Positions 26,422 to 33,568 of a DNA stretch of 64,000 bases are shown here, in pieces. Numbering within the stretch: position 1 is the stretch's first letter; each line of letters begins with the position of its first letter. The notes beneath the pieces were generated by a model. That model was not told the origin of the DNA and ran no database searches. It was given only the letters and a program-made list of their open reading frames with translations. The DNA lies in contig NZ_CP038231.1 in NCBI RefSeq assembly GCF_006542395.2, positions 1,426,001 through 1,490,000 on the forward strand. Direction: 5' to 3'. Origin of the DNA: Formicincola oecophyllae. Lineage in GTDB: Bacteria; Pseudomonadota; Alphaproteobacteria; Acetobacterales; Acetobacteraceae. The position numbers and the translations under genes are program-made.

Positions 26422-27054
26422 TCAAGGCGTGCCAGGGATGGGCGGCAGGGGTGGCATGAGGGGGTGGTCAGCCAGCTTGGCCAAAAGCGCTGCCAGGATC
26501 TGTTCCACCCCCCCCTGGGCTGGCAGGTGGATCTCCGCTTCCCCATAGGCCGCTGCGCGTTGGGCAAGAAGGCACTCTAGGGCAGCTTCAGGGTCAGTAC
26601 CCGCCAAGAGGGGGCGTGTGGGTTGTTGCTTGGCAACACGCTGACGAAGCGTTGCCGGGTCCGCCTGCAGCCACACGCTGCGGCAATGGGGGGTTGCGCG
26701 TACCATGTGGCGGACTTCCGGCTGCGCCCAGGCGCCCCCGCCTAAGGCGATGACCTGCACCCCCCCTGCTGGGGCGCTTTTAAGAAGGCGCTTGATGGTC
26801 ACACGCTCGAGGTGCCTGAAGGCGCCCTCCCCCCTTTGGGCGAAGATGTCAGCAACGCTGCATTGTTCCGCGCGTTCTATTTCCCTGTCCACATCAGCAA
26901 AGGGGCAGTCCAGCTGTTGGGCCAAGTGGCGGCCAACGGTGCTTTTGCCAGCGCCCATCATCCCCACCAGCACAATGGAGGCTTGGGTGGCTTGGGACGT
27001 TGGCCCTATGGGGGCGGGACGCTGCAGAGAGGCAGGCGGACAAGGGGCGGTCAT
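26422..27054 (-). CDS. aroK: Shikimate kinase
   Basis: Phosphorylates shikimate at the 3-hydroxyl with ATP. The 210 residues hold the P-loop GMMGAGKS at 31-38, DVDREIE with the Asp that binds shikimate, a FRHLE segment near 82 with the conserved Arg, and ALGGGAW near 105. The C-terminus has a Pro-rich tail beyond the usual fold. The ATG at 27054 is preferred to a GTG at 27078. First gene of the aroK-aroB pair and divergent from the small membrane-anchored orphan. Confidence 0.93.
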   Translation of the reverse strand: MTAPCPPASLQRPAPIGPTSQATQASIVLVGMMGAGKSTVGRHLAQQLDCPFADVDREIERAEQCSVADIFAQRGEGAFRHLERVTIKRLLKSAPAGGVQVIALGGGAWAQPEVRHMVRATPHCRSVWLQADPATLRQRVAKQQPTRPLLAGTDPEAALECLLAQRAAAYGEAEIHLPAQGGVEQILAALLAKLADHPLMPPLPPIPGTP

Positions 27055-27237
27055 GGGTTTTCCATACCAACCCTTCACAGTGAATGAAAGGAACGTCTAT
27101 CCTGCGCCAGCCAGTCTGTGCGGGTGGTTTGGGTTGCCTGCCCTCCCTTCATCCCAGAGGTGGGGGCATGTTCAGCTGAACATGCCCTGCCTACCATGTG
27201 CAAAGCGCCCTGCAGCAGGGCATTATGGAGCGTGTTG

Positions 27238-27555
27238 ATGACGAATTCTTCCAGTCGGTCCAAAGTTCTGCTTCTGGGTTTCCTGGTGGTGTGCGCGGCC
27301 CTGTGCGGGGGGGCGTGGTACTTGGCCGCAGCCCCTGCCCCCGCCCCTGAGGCCGTGACGCAGGATGTGCCCCTGCCAGGCAATGCCAATGGCCTTGGGG
27401 TGGGGGTTGCGCTGCCCACCATTGGCCAAAGCGGGCAAGGCAGCCAAAGCAACGCTCCAGCAGGTGGTGCGGTTGCGCCTAGCGCTGCGCAGGCGCCGTC
27501 AAAACTGCCCGCTGCAGAGGGGCTGCCTGCTTTGCCCCCAGCGCCAGCGCGCTAA
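27238..27555 (+). CDS. Small membrane-anchored or secreted orphan protein
   Basis: A 105-residue protein of unknown function. A short Ser/Arg/Lys start is followed by one hydrophobic segment (about 10-33) that could be an anchor or an uncleaved signal. The rest is Ala/Pro/Gly/Gln-rich, without charged clusters or a recognisable domain, as in periplasmic linkers. GGAG stands eight bases before the ATG at 27238, which supports translation. It lies between aroK (divergent) and accA, 165 bases before the latter. Composition alone could arise from non-coding GC-rich DNA, so this is a moderate call. Confidence 0.5.
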   Translation: MTNSSSRSKVLLLGFLVVCAALCGGAWYLAAAPAPAPEAVTQDVPLPGNANGLGVGVALPTIGQSGQGSQSNAPAGGAVAPSAAQAPSKLPAAEGLPALPPAPAR

Positions 27556-27720
27556 TCCCCCCTTTCACCTGGCCCAGGTGCCCCTTGAAGCACCCAGGTG
27601 CCGTCCCAAGCAAAACAACCCCCATTTGGAAGGGCACCCCGCTTAGCGCTGTGCAGGATGAGGGGCCCTGACCATTCAGGGCTGCTTCCCAGGCCAGGGC
27701 GGGCGTGCTAACTGCACCGC

Positions 27721-28695
27721 ATGCGCCAGTTTCTCGATTTCGAAAAATCAATCGCCGAACTTGAAACCAAGATTGACGAGTTGCGGCGGGTCGGCCAATC
27801 CGATGCCGCCCTAGCCAGCCCCAGCAATGGTGAGCTTGGCATTGATGAGGAGATCAGCCGTCTTTCAGACAAGGCGGCCAAACGCCTGCGTGCTGTCTAC
27901 AGCAAGCTGACCCCGCACCAGAAGGTGCAGGTGGCGCGCCATGCCCAGCGCCCCCATGCGCTTGATTACATCAAGGCCTTGATGACGGATTTCGTGCCGT
28001 TGGCAGGTGACAGGGCCTTTGGTGATGACCAGGCCCTGATTGGTGGGTTGGCGCGCTTCAAAGGGCGCAGCGTTGTTGTGCTGGGCACGGAGCGTGGCGC
28101 TGACACCGAAAGCCGCCTTAAGCACAATTTTGGCATGGCGCGCCCTGAAGGTTACCGCAAGGCGCAGCGTTTGATGAAATTGGCGGCGCGCTTCAACCTT
28201 CCCCTCATCAGTTTTGTGGACACGGCCGGCGCCTGGCCTGGGATTGACGCTGAAGCCCGCGGCCAAGCCCAGGCCATTGCCAGTTCTATTGACGTTGAGT
28301 TGGGGCTGGATGTGCCAACCATCGCTGTGGTGATTGGGGAGGGTGGTTCAGGCGGGGCCATTGCCCTGGCTGCGGCTGACCGTGTGCTGATGCTGGAGCA
28401 CGCCATCTACTCCGTCATCTCCCCTGAGGCGGCGGCCAGCATTCTGTGGCGCGATCCCAAGCTCGCCCCTAGTGCTGCTGAGGCTTTGAAGCTGACTGCA
28501 CAGGATTTGAAAAAGCTGGGCCTGATTGACCGCATCATCCCTGAACCCCTGGGCGGCGCCCAGCGCGACCGCCAGAACGCTATGGAACGTGTGGGCCAGG
28601 CCCTTGAGGAAGAGCTCCACACCTTGGCAGACCAACCACGCGATGAGCGCATTGGGCGCAGGCGTGAACGCTTCCTCGGCATGACGCGCCCTTAA
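27721..28695 (+). CDS. accA: Acetyl-CoA carboxylase carboxyltransferase subunit alpha
   Basis: Together with AccD it moves the carboxyl group from biotin to acetyl-CoA, the first step of fatty acid synthesis. The 324 residues start with a coiled N-terminal segment (LDFEKSIAELETKIDELR), then the crotonase-like carboxyltransferase core. GEGGSGGAIALA near 203 forms an oxyanion hole and SVISPEAAASILW near 233 is a family signature. The ATG at 27721 matches the family N-terminus. A strong terminator ends the unit. The carbonic anhydrase in this window could supply its bicarbonate, which is inference. Confidence 0.96.
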   Translation: MRQFLDFEKSIAELETKIDELRRVGQSDAALASPSNGELGIDEEISRLSDKAAKRLRAVYSKLTPHQKVQVARHAQRPHALDYIKALMTDFVPLAGDRAFGDDQALIGGLARFKGRSVVVLGTERGADTESRLKHNFGMARPEGYRKAQRLMKLAARFNLPLISFVDTAGAWPGIDAEARGQAQAIASSIDVELGLDVPTIAVVIGEGGSGGAIALAAADRVLMLEHAIYSVISPEAAASILWRDPKLAPSAAEALKLTAQDLKKLGLIDRIIPEPLGGAQRDRQNAMERVGQALEEELHTLADQPRDERIGRRRERFLGMTRP

Positions 28696-28718
28696 AACGC
28701 CTCAGCCTAGGGGACCTT

Positions 28719-28747
28719 GGGCGCCAAACCAGGGTGGCGCCTGTTTG
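28719..28747 (+). repeat. Inverted repeat just after accA
   Basis: GGCGCCA and TGGCGCC form a 7-bp stem around eight bases, followed by TGTTTGG. It precedes a much better terminator by about 20 bases and may help it or mark the 3' end of the message. Confidence 0.4.
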
Positions 28748-28768
28748 GACTGCCCCCGCCCTGCCAAG

Positions 28769-28797
28769 CCCTGGCTCCAGCCAGGGTTTTTAGTTTC
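28769..28797 (+). terminator. Rho-independent terminator of accA
   Basis: CCCTGGC and GCCAGGG form a perfect 7-bp stem around a TCCA loop, followed by TTTTTAGTTT. It lies 75 bases after the accA stop, before the convergent CinA-like gene. Confidence 0.88.
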
Positions 28798-28889
28798 CCC
28801 TCGTTGCTCAGGCTGAAAGGAACTGCACCCAAGCGCTGGGGCAGCTGGCGTGGCTGGTGCGTTCAGGGGGCCGTTCGTTCAAGGGGAAT

Positions 28890-29684
28890 TCAAAGGGGCA
28901 ATGGCTCTGCAGCCAGGTTGCGGATGATGATGGCCAACGCCTTGGAGGCTTCCTCAAGGGCTTTGGGATCGCGCCCCTTGGCTGTCAGGGCGACTGTGGG
29001 TTGTTGGGCGCCGTCAGTGTTGGCCTGCCCTTTCCCCCAGCGGTCGAGGGGGTAGGAGCCCAGCTCCACCGTGGGGAAGCGCTGCTGGGCCTCTGTCAGG
29101 GCCTGGGCCAGGTCGCCTTCCTGGATGCCGTTGGCCTGCCAGCCCACAGTTCGCACAGGCGCCCCTTGGGGCAGGCGTGGCACCAGCCAGGCCACCATGG
29201 CTTTGAAGACGCTGGGCACCCCAGCCAGGACATGGACATTACCCAGGCTGAAGCCAGGCGCAGTGGAGACGCTGTTCTCTATCACCTTGGCGCCTTGGGG
29301 CAGCATGGCCATTTTGCGCCTGGCCGCATTGTAGGTGCCTGGTTTGGAGAGCGCCTGCAGCTTGCGGTCGCTTTCCTGGTCAAGGACCAAAGGCACGCCA
29401 AAAGCTTCCGCCACGGAGGATGCAGTGATGTCGTCATGGGTGGGGCCAATGCCGCCCCCGGTGAACACCTGGTCGTAGCGGGCGCGGGCGTCCTGCACAG
29501 CTTCCACGATGCGTTTGCGGTCATCGGGGATGATGCGCACCTCCTCCAAGTCGATGCCGTGGCGGCCCAGGGCGGTTGCCAGCACAGGGATGTTCACGTC
29601 ATGGACACGCCCACTGAGGAGTTCACTGCCAATGACGATGAAGGCTGCCTTCTGTGGTTGGGGGTTGCTGGTGGGTGTTGTCAT
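28890..29684 (-). CDS. CinA-type molybdopterin-binding domain protein
   Basis: A 264-residue stand-alone version of the N-terminal MoCF-like domain of CinA. IGSELLSGRVHDVN near 17-30 and FTGGGIGPTHDDIT near 73-86 are the two nucleotide-binding signatures. The C-terminal amidase domain of full-length CinA (about 410 residues) is absent. Family members have been linked to ADP-ribose or NAD repair; the short form's reaction is uncertain. CAGGAAGG lies before the ATG at 29684. Divergent from the SMP-30 gene. Confidence 0.85.
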   Translation of the reverse strand: MTTPTSNPQPQKAAFIVIGSELLSGRVHDVNIPVLATALGRHGIDLEEVRIIPDDRKRIVEAVQDARARYDQVFTGGGIGPTHDDITASSVAEAFGVPLVLDQESDRKLQALSKPGTYNAARRKMAMLPQGAKVIENSVSTAPGFSLGNVHVLAGVPSVFKAMVAWLVPRLPQGAPVRTVGWQANGIQEGDLAQALTEAQQRFPTVELGSYPLDRWGKGQANTDGAQQPTVALTAKGRDPKALEEASKALAIIIRNLAAEPLPL

Positions 29685-29936
29685 GGGGCCTTCCTGACTG
29701 CTGGTGGTTTTGTTGGATCTTGAGTTGGTTTGGTGAAAAGAATTATTTAAGAATTGCCTTCAAGCGCTGTCGGGCGCGGGTTGGGGGCAAGTCCCGCTTC
29801 AGGTCATGGTAAAATCATGTGGCAGGTGAAGGCCAGTCTCGCTTAGGTTGTGGCGTCATAAAATTTAACGTTACTACAGAGGAAGACGCTGTCCCTGCCC
29901 ACGCGGTCCGGGCCGTACCTGAGAAACGGAGCAAAC
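29685..29936. other. AT-richer divergent spacer between the CinA-like and SMP-30 genes
   Basis: This spacer is less GC-rich than its surroundings and should carry both promoters. TAAAAT occurs at 29810-29815, inside CATG-n7-CATG, and again at 29859-29864; either could be a -10 box for the SMP-30 gene, but neither has a recognisable -35. No reading frame of note. Confidence 0.4.
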
Positions 29937-30980
29937 ATGCCCCTGCCCCCCCTGCTGCCCCTGGATGCACTTGATTCCACCCCCCGTTGCCTGTTCGACA
30001 TCAAGGCCCAACTTGGTGAAGGGCCCATTTGGGTTCCTGAAACGCAACGGCTTTACTTCACAGACATCAAGGGTTGCCGCCTTTACCGCTACCACCCAGC
30101 CACGGGCGCCTGCCGGGAATGGGTGGCACCTGGGCCTGTGGGTTTCCTGCTGCCGGTGGAGGGGGGCACGTTCCTGGCTGGTATGCGCGATGGTTTGCAC
30201 AGCTTTGACCCTGCTACAGGTGGCTTTTCGCATTTGTGTGTCATCACGCCGGGGCAGGAGGGTAACCGCCTCAACGATGGCTGCGTGGACAGGCAAGGCC
30301 GCATCTGGTTCGGCACCATGGATGATTGGGAACGCCACCCAAGCGGCGCCATTTACCGCGTTGCGGAAGTGGATGGCAAAATCGCCATCACCTGCTGCGA
30401 CACGGGCTATGTCGTCTCCAACGGGCCGACCGTCTCCCCCGATGGGCGCTTCCTTTACGTGTGCGACAGCCCAGCGCGCAAAATCTATGTCTTTGACAAG
30501 ACGCCGGATGGAACGCTGCATAACAAGCGCCTGTTCGCCCAGCTTGACCACGGCTACCCAGACGGCATCGTCACCGATTGCGAAGGCAACCTTTGGTGCG
30601 GCCTGTGGGGTGGTGGGCGCATTGCGCGTTTCAGGCCTGATGGCCAGGCGCTACCTTCCATCCCCATGCCCGTCACCAATGTGACGAAGATCGCCTTTGG
30701 CGGTGACGACCTCAAGACTGCCTTCGTCACCACGGCGCGGCGCGGGCTGAGTGAGGCGCAACTGGCCAAGGAACCGCAGGCTGGCGGCGTGTTCGCTTTC
30801 CGCAGTGACGTGGCTGGCGTGCCCCAGGGGCAGTTCCGCTTCAACCCCCGGCATGAGGATGAGACATTGGTCAGCCGCGTTATCGTGCCGCCCCACCCCG
30901 AAGATGCAGTGAATGTGGCTGGTGAAAGTCTGGCCCGCCCAGGCGCTGCCCAAGAAGCCCCGCCTGGCACCTGGCGCTGA
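29937..30980 (+). CDS. SMP-30/gluconolactonase family sugar lactonase
   Basis: A six-bladed propeller hydrolase of 347 residues, probably opening a sugar-acid lactone. The metal ligands expected for the family are visible: Glu28 in LGEGP, Asn in VVSNGPTVSPDG near 161 and Asp in GYPDGIVTD near 210; NRLNDG near 105 lines the substrate pocket. It exceeds the usual 290-300 residues by a C-terminal extension that seems unstructured. GGAG precedes the ATG at 29937. No signal peptide, so cytoplasmic. Acetic acid bacteria oxidise glucose to gluconolactone in the periplasm, but a cytoplasmic enzyme would serve another sugar or imported lactone. Substrate is not determinable here. Confidence 0.88.
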   Translation: MPLPPLLPLDALDSTPRCLFDIKAQLGEGPIWVPETQRLYFTDIKGCRLYRYHPATGACREWVAPGPVGFLLPVEGGTFLAGMRDGLHSFDPATGGFSHLCVITPGQEGNRLNDGCVDRQGRIWFGTMDDWERHPSGAIYRVAEVDGKIAITCCDTGYVVSNGPTVSPDGRFLYVCDSPARKIYVFDKTPDGTLHNKRLFAQLDHGYPDGIVTDCEGNLWCGLWGGGRIARFRPDGQALPSIPMPVTNVTKIAFGGDDLKTAFVTTARRGLSEAQLAKEPQAGGVFAFRSDVAGVPQGQFRFNPRHEDETLVSRVIVPPHPEDAVNVAGESLARPGAAQEAPPGTWR

Positions 30981-31076
30981 AAGGCGTTTTGCCCACCCCA
31001 GGGCCCAGAATTGATTGCCCCTTAGTACAGGGCTAGTGCGCGTTGGGGCGCCTCCTTATCGCCTTACTGGCCAGAA

Positions 31077-31529
31077 TCATCCCTTGGCCAGAAAAGCCTG
31101 GAGGGGGGCGATGAGGGGTTCATCTGGCGCTGGCATGGCGTGGGCGGGCAGTTCAGCAGGCGCGACCCAGCGCAGCTGCTGGCCTTCCAGCCCTTGGGGG
31201 GTGCCTTCCCAGGCGCGCAGGATGAACACAGCCATGAGCAGGTGAAAGGGCCCGCAATCCTCACTCACAAACCTGAAGGGCACGCATTGGCTAGGCTTAG
31301 CGCTGAGGCCCAGCTCTTCGCGCAGTTCCCGGCACAGGGCCTCTTCTGGTGATTCGTTCTGTTCCACCTTGCCCCCTGGGAACTCCCACAGCCCGGCATG
31401 GGATTTGCTAGCGGGCCTGGTGGCCAGCAGAACCTCGTTGTGGTCATTCACCAGAACGGCTGCCACCACCAAAAGGGTACGCCGGTTAGTGGGCTGGGGT
31501 TTGGGGTGTTGGTTGGTGGGGTGGGGCAT
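31077..31529 (-). CDS. Nudix hydrolase, MutT-like
   Basis: A 150-residue (deoxy)nucleoside triphosphate pyrophosphohydrolase. The Nudix box fits the consensus exactly at residues 53-75 (Gly, Glu, REL-REE and final GL). FPGGK before it and the total size resemble MutT, which removes 8-oxo-dGTP. The first 16 residues are a Pro/Asn/Gln-rich lead that may be disordered. AGGAAG before the ATG at 31529 sets the start. Nothing on its strand lies close by. 8-oxo-dGTP cleaning is likely but other NTPs are possible. Confidence 0.88.
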   Translation of the reverse strand: MPHPTNQHPKPQPTNRRTLLVVAAVLVNDHNEVLLATRPASKSHAGLWEFPGGKVEQNESPEEALCRELREELGLSAKPSQCVPFRFVSEDCGPFHLLMAVFILRAWEGTPQGLEGQQLRWVAPAELPAHAMPAPDEPLIAPLQAFLAKG

Positions 31530-31652
31530 TGTCGCTTCCTCAGCTTTGGGGCGTTGATGAGTGGTGGTGCGCCAGGGCGTTCTGGGCCCCGCCTGGGCGC
31601 AGGCAGGCACCCCTGCCGGCTTGTGAAAGCCAAAGGGCTGGGCATGGCCCCT

Positions 31653-31680
31653 TTGACGTAGCGCCGGGGGAGGTTAAGTT
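31653..31680 (+). promoter_or_regulatory. Weak promoter candidate for yajC
   Basis: TTGACG is followed after 16 bases by TAAGTT, about 70 bases before the yajC start. The -35 is good, the -10 poor. Confidence 0.3.
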
Positions 31681-31748
31681 CACCCCGTTTCAACTGGTTT
31701 TATTGCAGCGTGGCGTGTCAAACGCCCTTCCATCAGGACGGCTTCAAC

Positions 31749-32096
31749 ATGATTTCATTCCTTGCCACTCCCGCTTACGCCGCTGGCGCCACCACGGGGG
31801 GCTTCGATACGGGTGCGCTGATGGGCTATGTGCCTATCATCCTGATTTTCGTGGTGTTCTATTTCCTGATCCTGCGCCCGCAGCGCGTCAAGCAGCAGCA
31901 ACTGCGCGCCCAGCAGGCTGGCTTGAAACGGGGCGACCGCATTGTGACGGCAGGCGGCGTTGTGGGTGTGGTGCGCAACGCCACTGAAGGCGCGCAGGAC
32001 ATTGATGTGGAGATCGCCCCCAATGTGCGCGTTAAAGTGCTGCGTTCCACCATTAACACCGTCATCCCCCCAGAGGCCCCCGCTAATGATGGCTGA
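31749..32096 (+). CDS. yajC: Sec translocon accessory protein YajC
   Basis: A 115-residue single-span inner-membrane protein that joins SecDF at the SecYEG translocon. Residues 1-20 are Ala/Gly-rich; the membrane helix is YVPIILIFVVFYFLILRP at about 26-43, followed by the conserved PQR and a basic patch (KQQQLRAQQ). The cytoplasmic tail has GDRIVTAGGVVGVV, the family signature. AGGA stands before the ATG at 31749. In many bacteria secD and secF follow; here a terminator follows and they are not in the window. Confidence 0.95.
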   Translation: MISFLATPAYAAGATTGGFDTGALMGYVPIILIFVVFYFLILRPQRVKQQQLRAQQAGLKRGDRIVTAGGVVGVVRNATEGAQDIDVEIAPNVRVKVLRSTINTVIPPEAPANDG

Positions 32097-32167
32097 GAAG
32101 CTTTGGAGCAGGGCTCGACGGTACAGCTGGCACCTGCTGCCTGCGTAACCCTGAAAACAGGCCATGG

Positions 32168-32206
32168 AAAAGGGCCGTCCCTGCACAGGGGCGGCCCTTC
32201 TCTCAT
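32168..32206. terminator. Bidirectional terminator between yajC and sodB
   Basis: AAGGGCCG and CGGCCCTT, extended inward by a T-G pair and CCCT/AGGG, form a 13-bp stem around four bases. On the plus strand TTCTCTC follows; on the minus strand TTTTCC. It lies between convergent yajC and sodB and probably serves both. Confidence 0.8.
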
Positions 32207-32278
32207 GGGGGCCATGGCGCACAGGGCGGCCGTTCAGCGCGCCCGTGCCTGCAGCCACGGCCAGCAGCCAAGATGCAC

Positions 32279-32884
32279 TCAGCCGTTCATGCGGCGTTCA
32301 GCTGCTTCGTAATCAGCCAGCTTGTCCAGCCAGTTGCCTGTGAAGTCTGGGCGGCGGTTCTGGAAGTCCAGGTAGTAGGCGTGCTCCCACACATCCATGG
32401 CCAGCAAAGGCTTACCGTGGCCTTCTGAGATGGGGCTGGCAGCGTTGGGGGTACGGGTGATGGCAAGCTTGCCGTCAGGCTGCTGCACCAGCCACACCCA
32501 GCCAGAGCCGAACTGCGCGCCAGCGGCGGCCTTGAACTCTTTCTTGAAATTCTCAACAGAGCCGAAGTCAGCGATGATTTTCTTCTCAAGGGCAGCGGGG
32601 ATGCGCCCACCTTCAGGTGACATGCTCTCCCAGAACATGTTGTGGTTCCACACCTGGCCAGCGTTGTTGAACACAGGCGTCATGGCGGGGTCCTTGGCAG
32701 AAAGCTTGATAAGCTCCTCAAGGCTTTTGCCCTGCAGGGCTGGGTTCTTCTCTACCAGGCCATTAAGGGTGTTGACATAGCCAGCATGGTGCTTGTCGTG
32801 GTGGAAATAAAGGGTGTCCGGAGACATGCCCTTGCTGGCCAGGGCGTTGTAGGCGAAGGGAAGGGGGGGGAGCACGAAAGCCAT
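32279..32884 (-). CDS. sodB: Superoxide dismutase, Fe type
   Basis: Converts superoxide to oxygen and hydrogen peroxide in the cytoplasm. The 201 residues hold the four metal ligands: His28, His81 (VWNHNMFW), Asp164 and His168 (DVWEHAYY). Gln77 in NNAGQVWNH, with a non-Gln residue in AQFGSGW, is the iron-type pattern; manganese enzymes carry their Gln in the later position. The CAGGAG site before the ATG at 32884 fixes the start. It has its own promoter, with an inverted repeat on the -35 box, and a shared terminator. No signal peptide. Confidence 0.95.
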   Translation of the reverse strand: MAFVLPPLPFAYNALASKGMSPDTLYFHHDKHHAGYVNTLNGLVEKNPALQGKSLEELIKLSAKDPAMTPVFNNAGQVWNHNMFWESMSPEGGRIPAALEKKIIADFGSVENFKKEFKAAAGAQFGSGWVWLVQQPDGKLAITRTPNAASPISEGHGKPLLAMDVWEHAYYLDFQNRRPDFTGNWLDKLADYEAAERRMNG

Positions 32885-32939
32885 AGGGAAATCTCCTGAT
32901 GCGTGTGGCCTGGCTGAAATCAGCACCGCCACTGTCCTG

Positions 32940-32968
32940 AATCTAAGGCTTTTGACCTAAGTGGTCAA
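32940..32968 (-). promoter_or_regulatory. Promoter of sodB with inverted repeat
   Basis: On the minus strand TTGACC (32968-32963), 17 bases, then TAGATT (32945-32940). The -35 box is half of a perfect repeat TTGACC-n5-GGTCAA at 32952-32968, which would allow a dimeric regulator to cover the -35 and part of the spacer. The expected start near 32933 gives a leader of about 49 bases. Confidence 0.62.
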
Positions 32969-33146
32969 GGTGGCGATGGCACCGTTAGGCACGTGGTGCT
33001 TGCATGGCCCCCCTGCGCCGTGGCACTCTAGGGAGCTATCCTGACCCCAACCAGTTTTAAGTTTTTTTGGGCAGTGCCCCCTTGAAGGGGCCCAGGCAAG
33101 GTGACGCTTGGCGCCCGTGGGCAGATGACAGACGAGGTATTGAACC

Positions 33147-33497
33147 ATGGCACGCGTGACAGTTGAAGACTGCATTGAAAAAGTCCCTAACCGCTTTGAC
33201 CTCATCCTGCTGGCGGCGCGGCGTGCCCGTGGCCTGGCACGTGGCGAGGAAATGACCCTCCCCCGCGACAACGACAAGAACACGGTTGTGGCTTTGCGCG
33301 AAATCGCCGACAGCACCATTAGCCTCGACAATCTGCGCGAGGGGATCATCCGTTCCATCGGCCGCCAGCCTGAGCTTGAAAGCGCTGATGAGGAGGTGCA
33401 GGACCTCATCCCCACTGACCAGAACATCTTCGGCCTACAGGATGTCTCCGCTGAGGAGGAAGTGGCCGCCATGAACATGGATGAGCCGCGCGGCTGA
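33147..33497 (+). CDS. rpoZ: RNA polymerase omega subunit
   Basis: A 116-residue subunit that helps beta' fold and forms part of the ppGpp site 1 on RNA polymerase. [18 protein letters not shown] and [13 protein letters not shown] near 20-35, then [11 protein letters not shown] near 45-57, are the conserved helices. The acidic C-terminal extension is common in alphaproteobacteria. GAGG lies about ten bases before the ATG. It precedes the rsh gene by 71 bases, a pairing widespread in proteobacteria that puts the ppGpp maker next to its target. Confidence 0.95.
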   Translation: MARVTVEDCIEKVPNRFDLILLAARRARGLARGEEMTLPRDNDKNTVVALREIADSTISLDNLREGIIRSIGRQPELESADEEVQDLIPTDQNIFGLQDVSAEEEVAAMNMDEPRG

Positions 33498-33568
33498 CCG
33501 CCACGTCCTGAGGCGCCACCCCAAGGCCATGGGTTGCGTGGCTTGCCTGTATTTGGAGGGTTGGTGCC

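Noticed and set aside
28857-29723. 288-codon plus-strand frame opposite the CinA-like gene
   Set aside because: The CinA signatures on the minus strand settle the coding strand.
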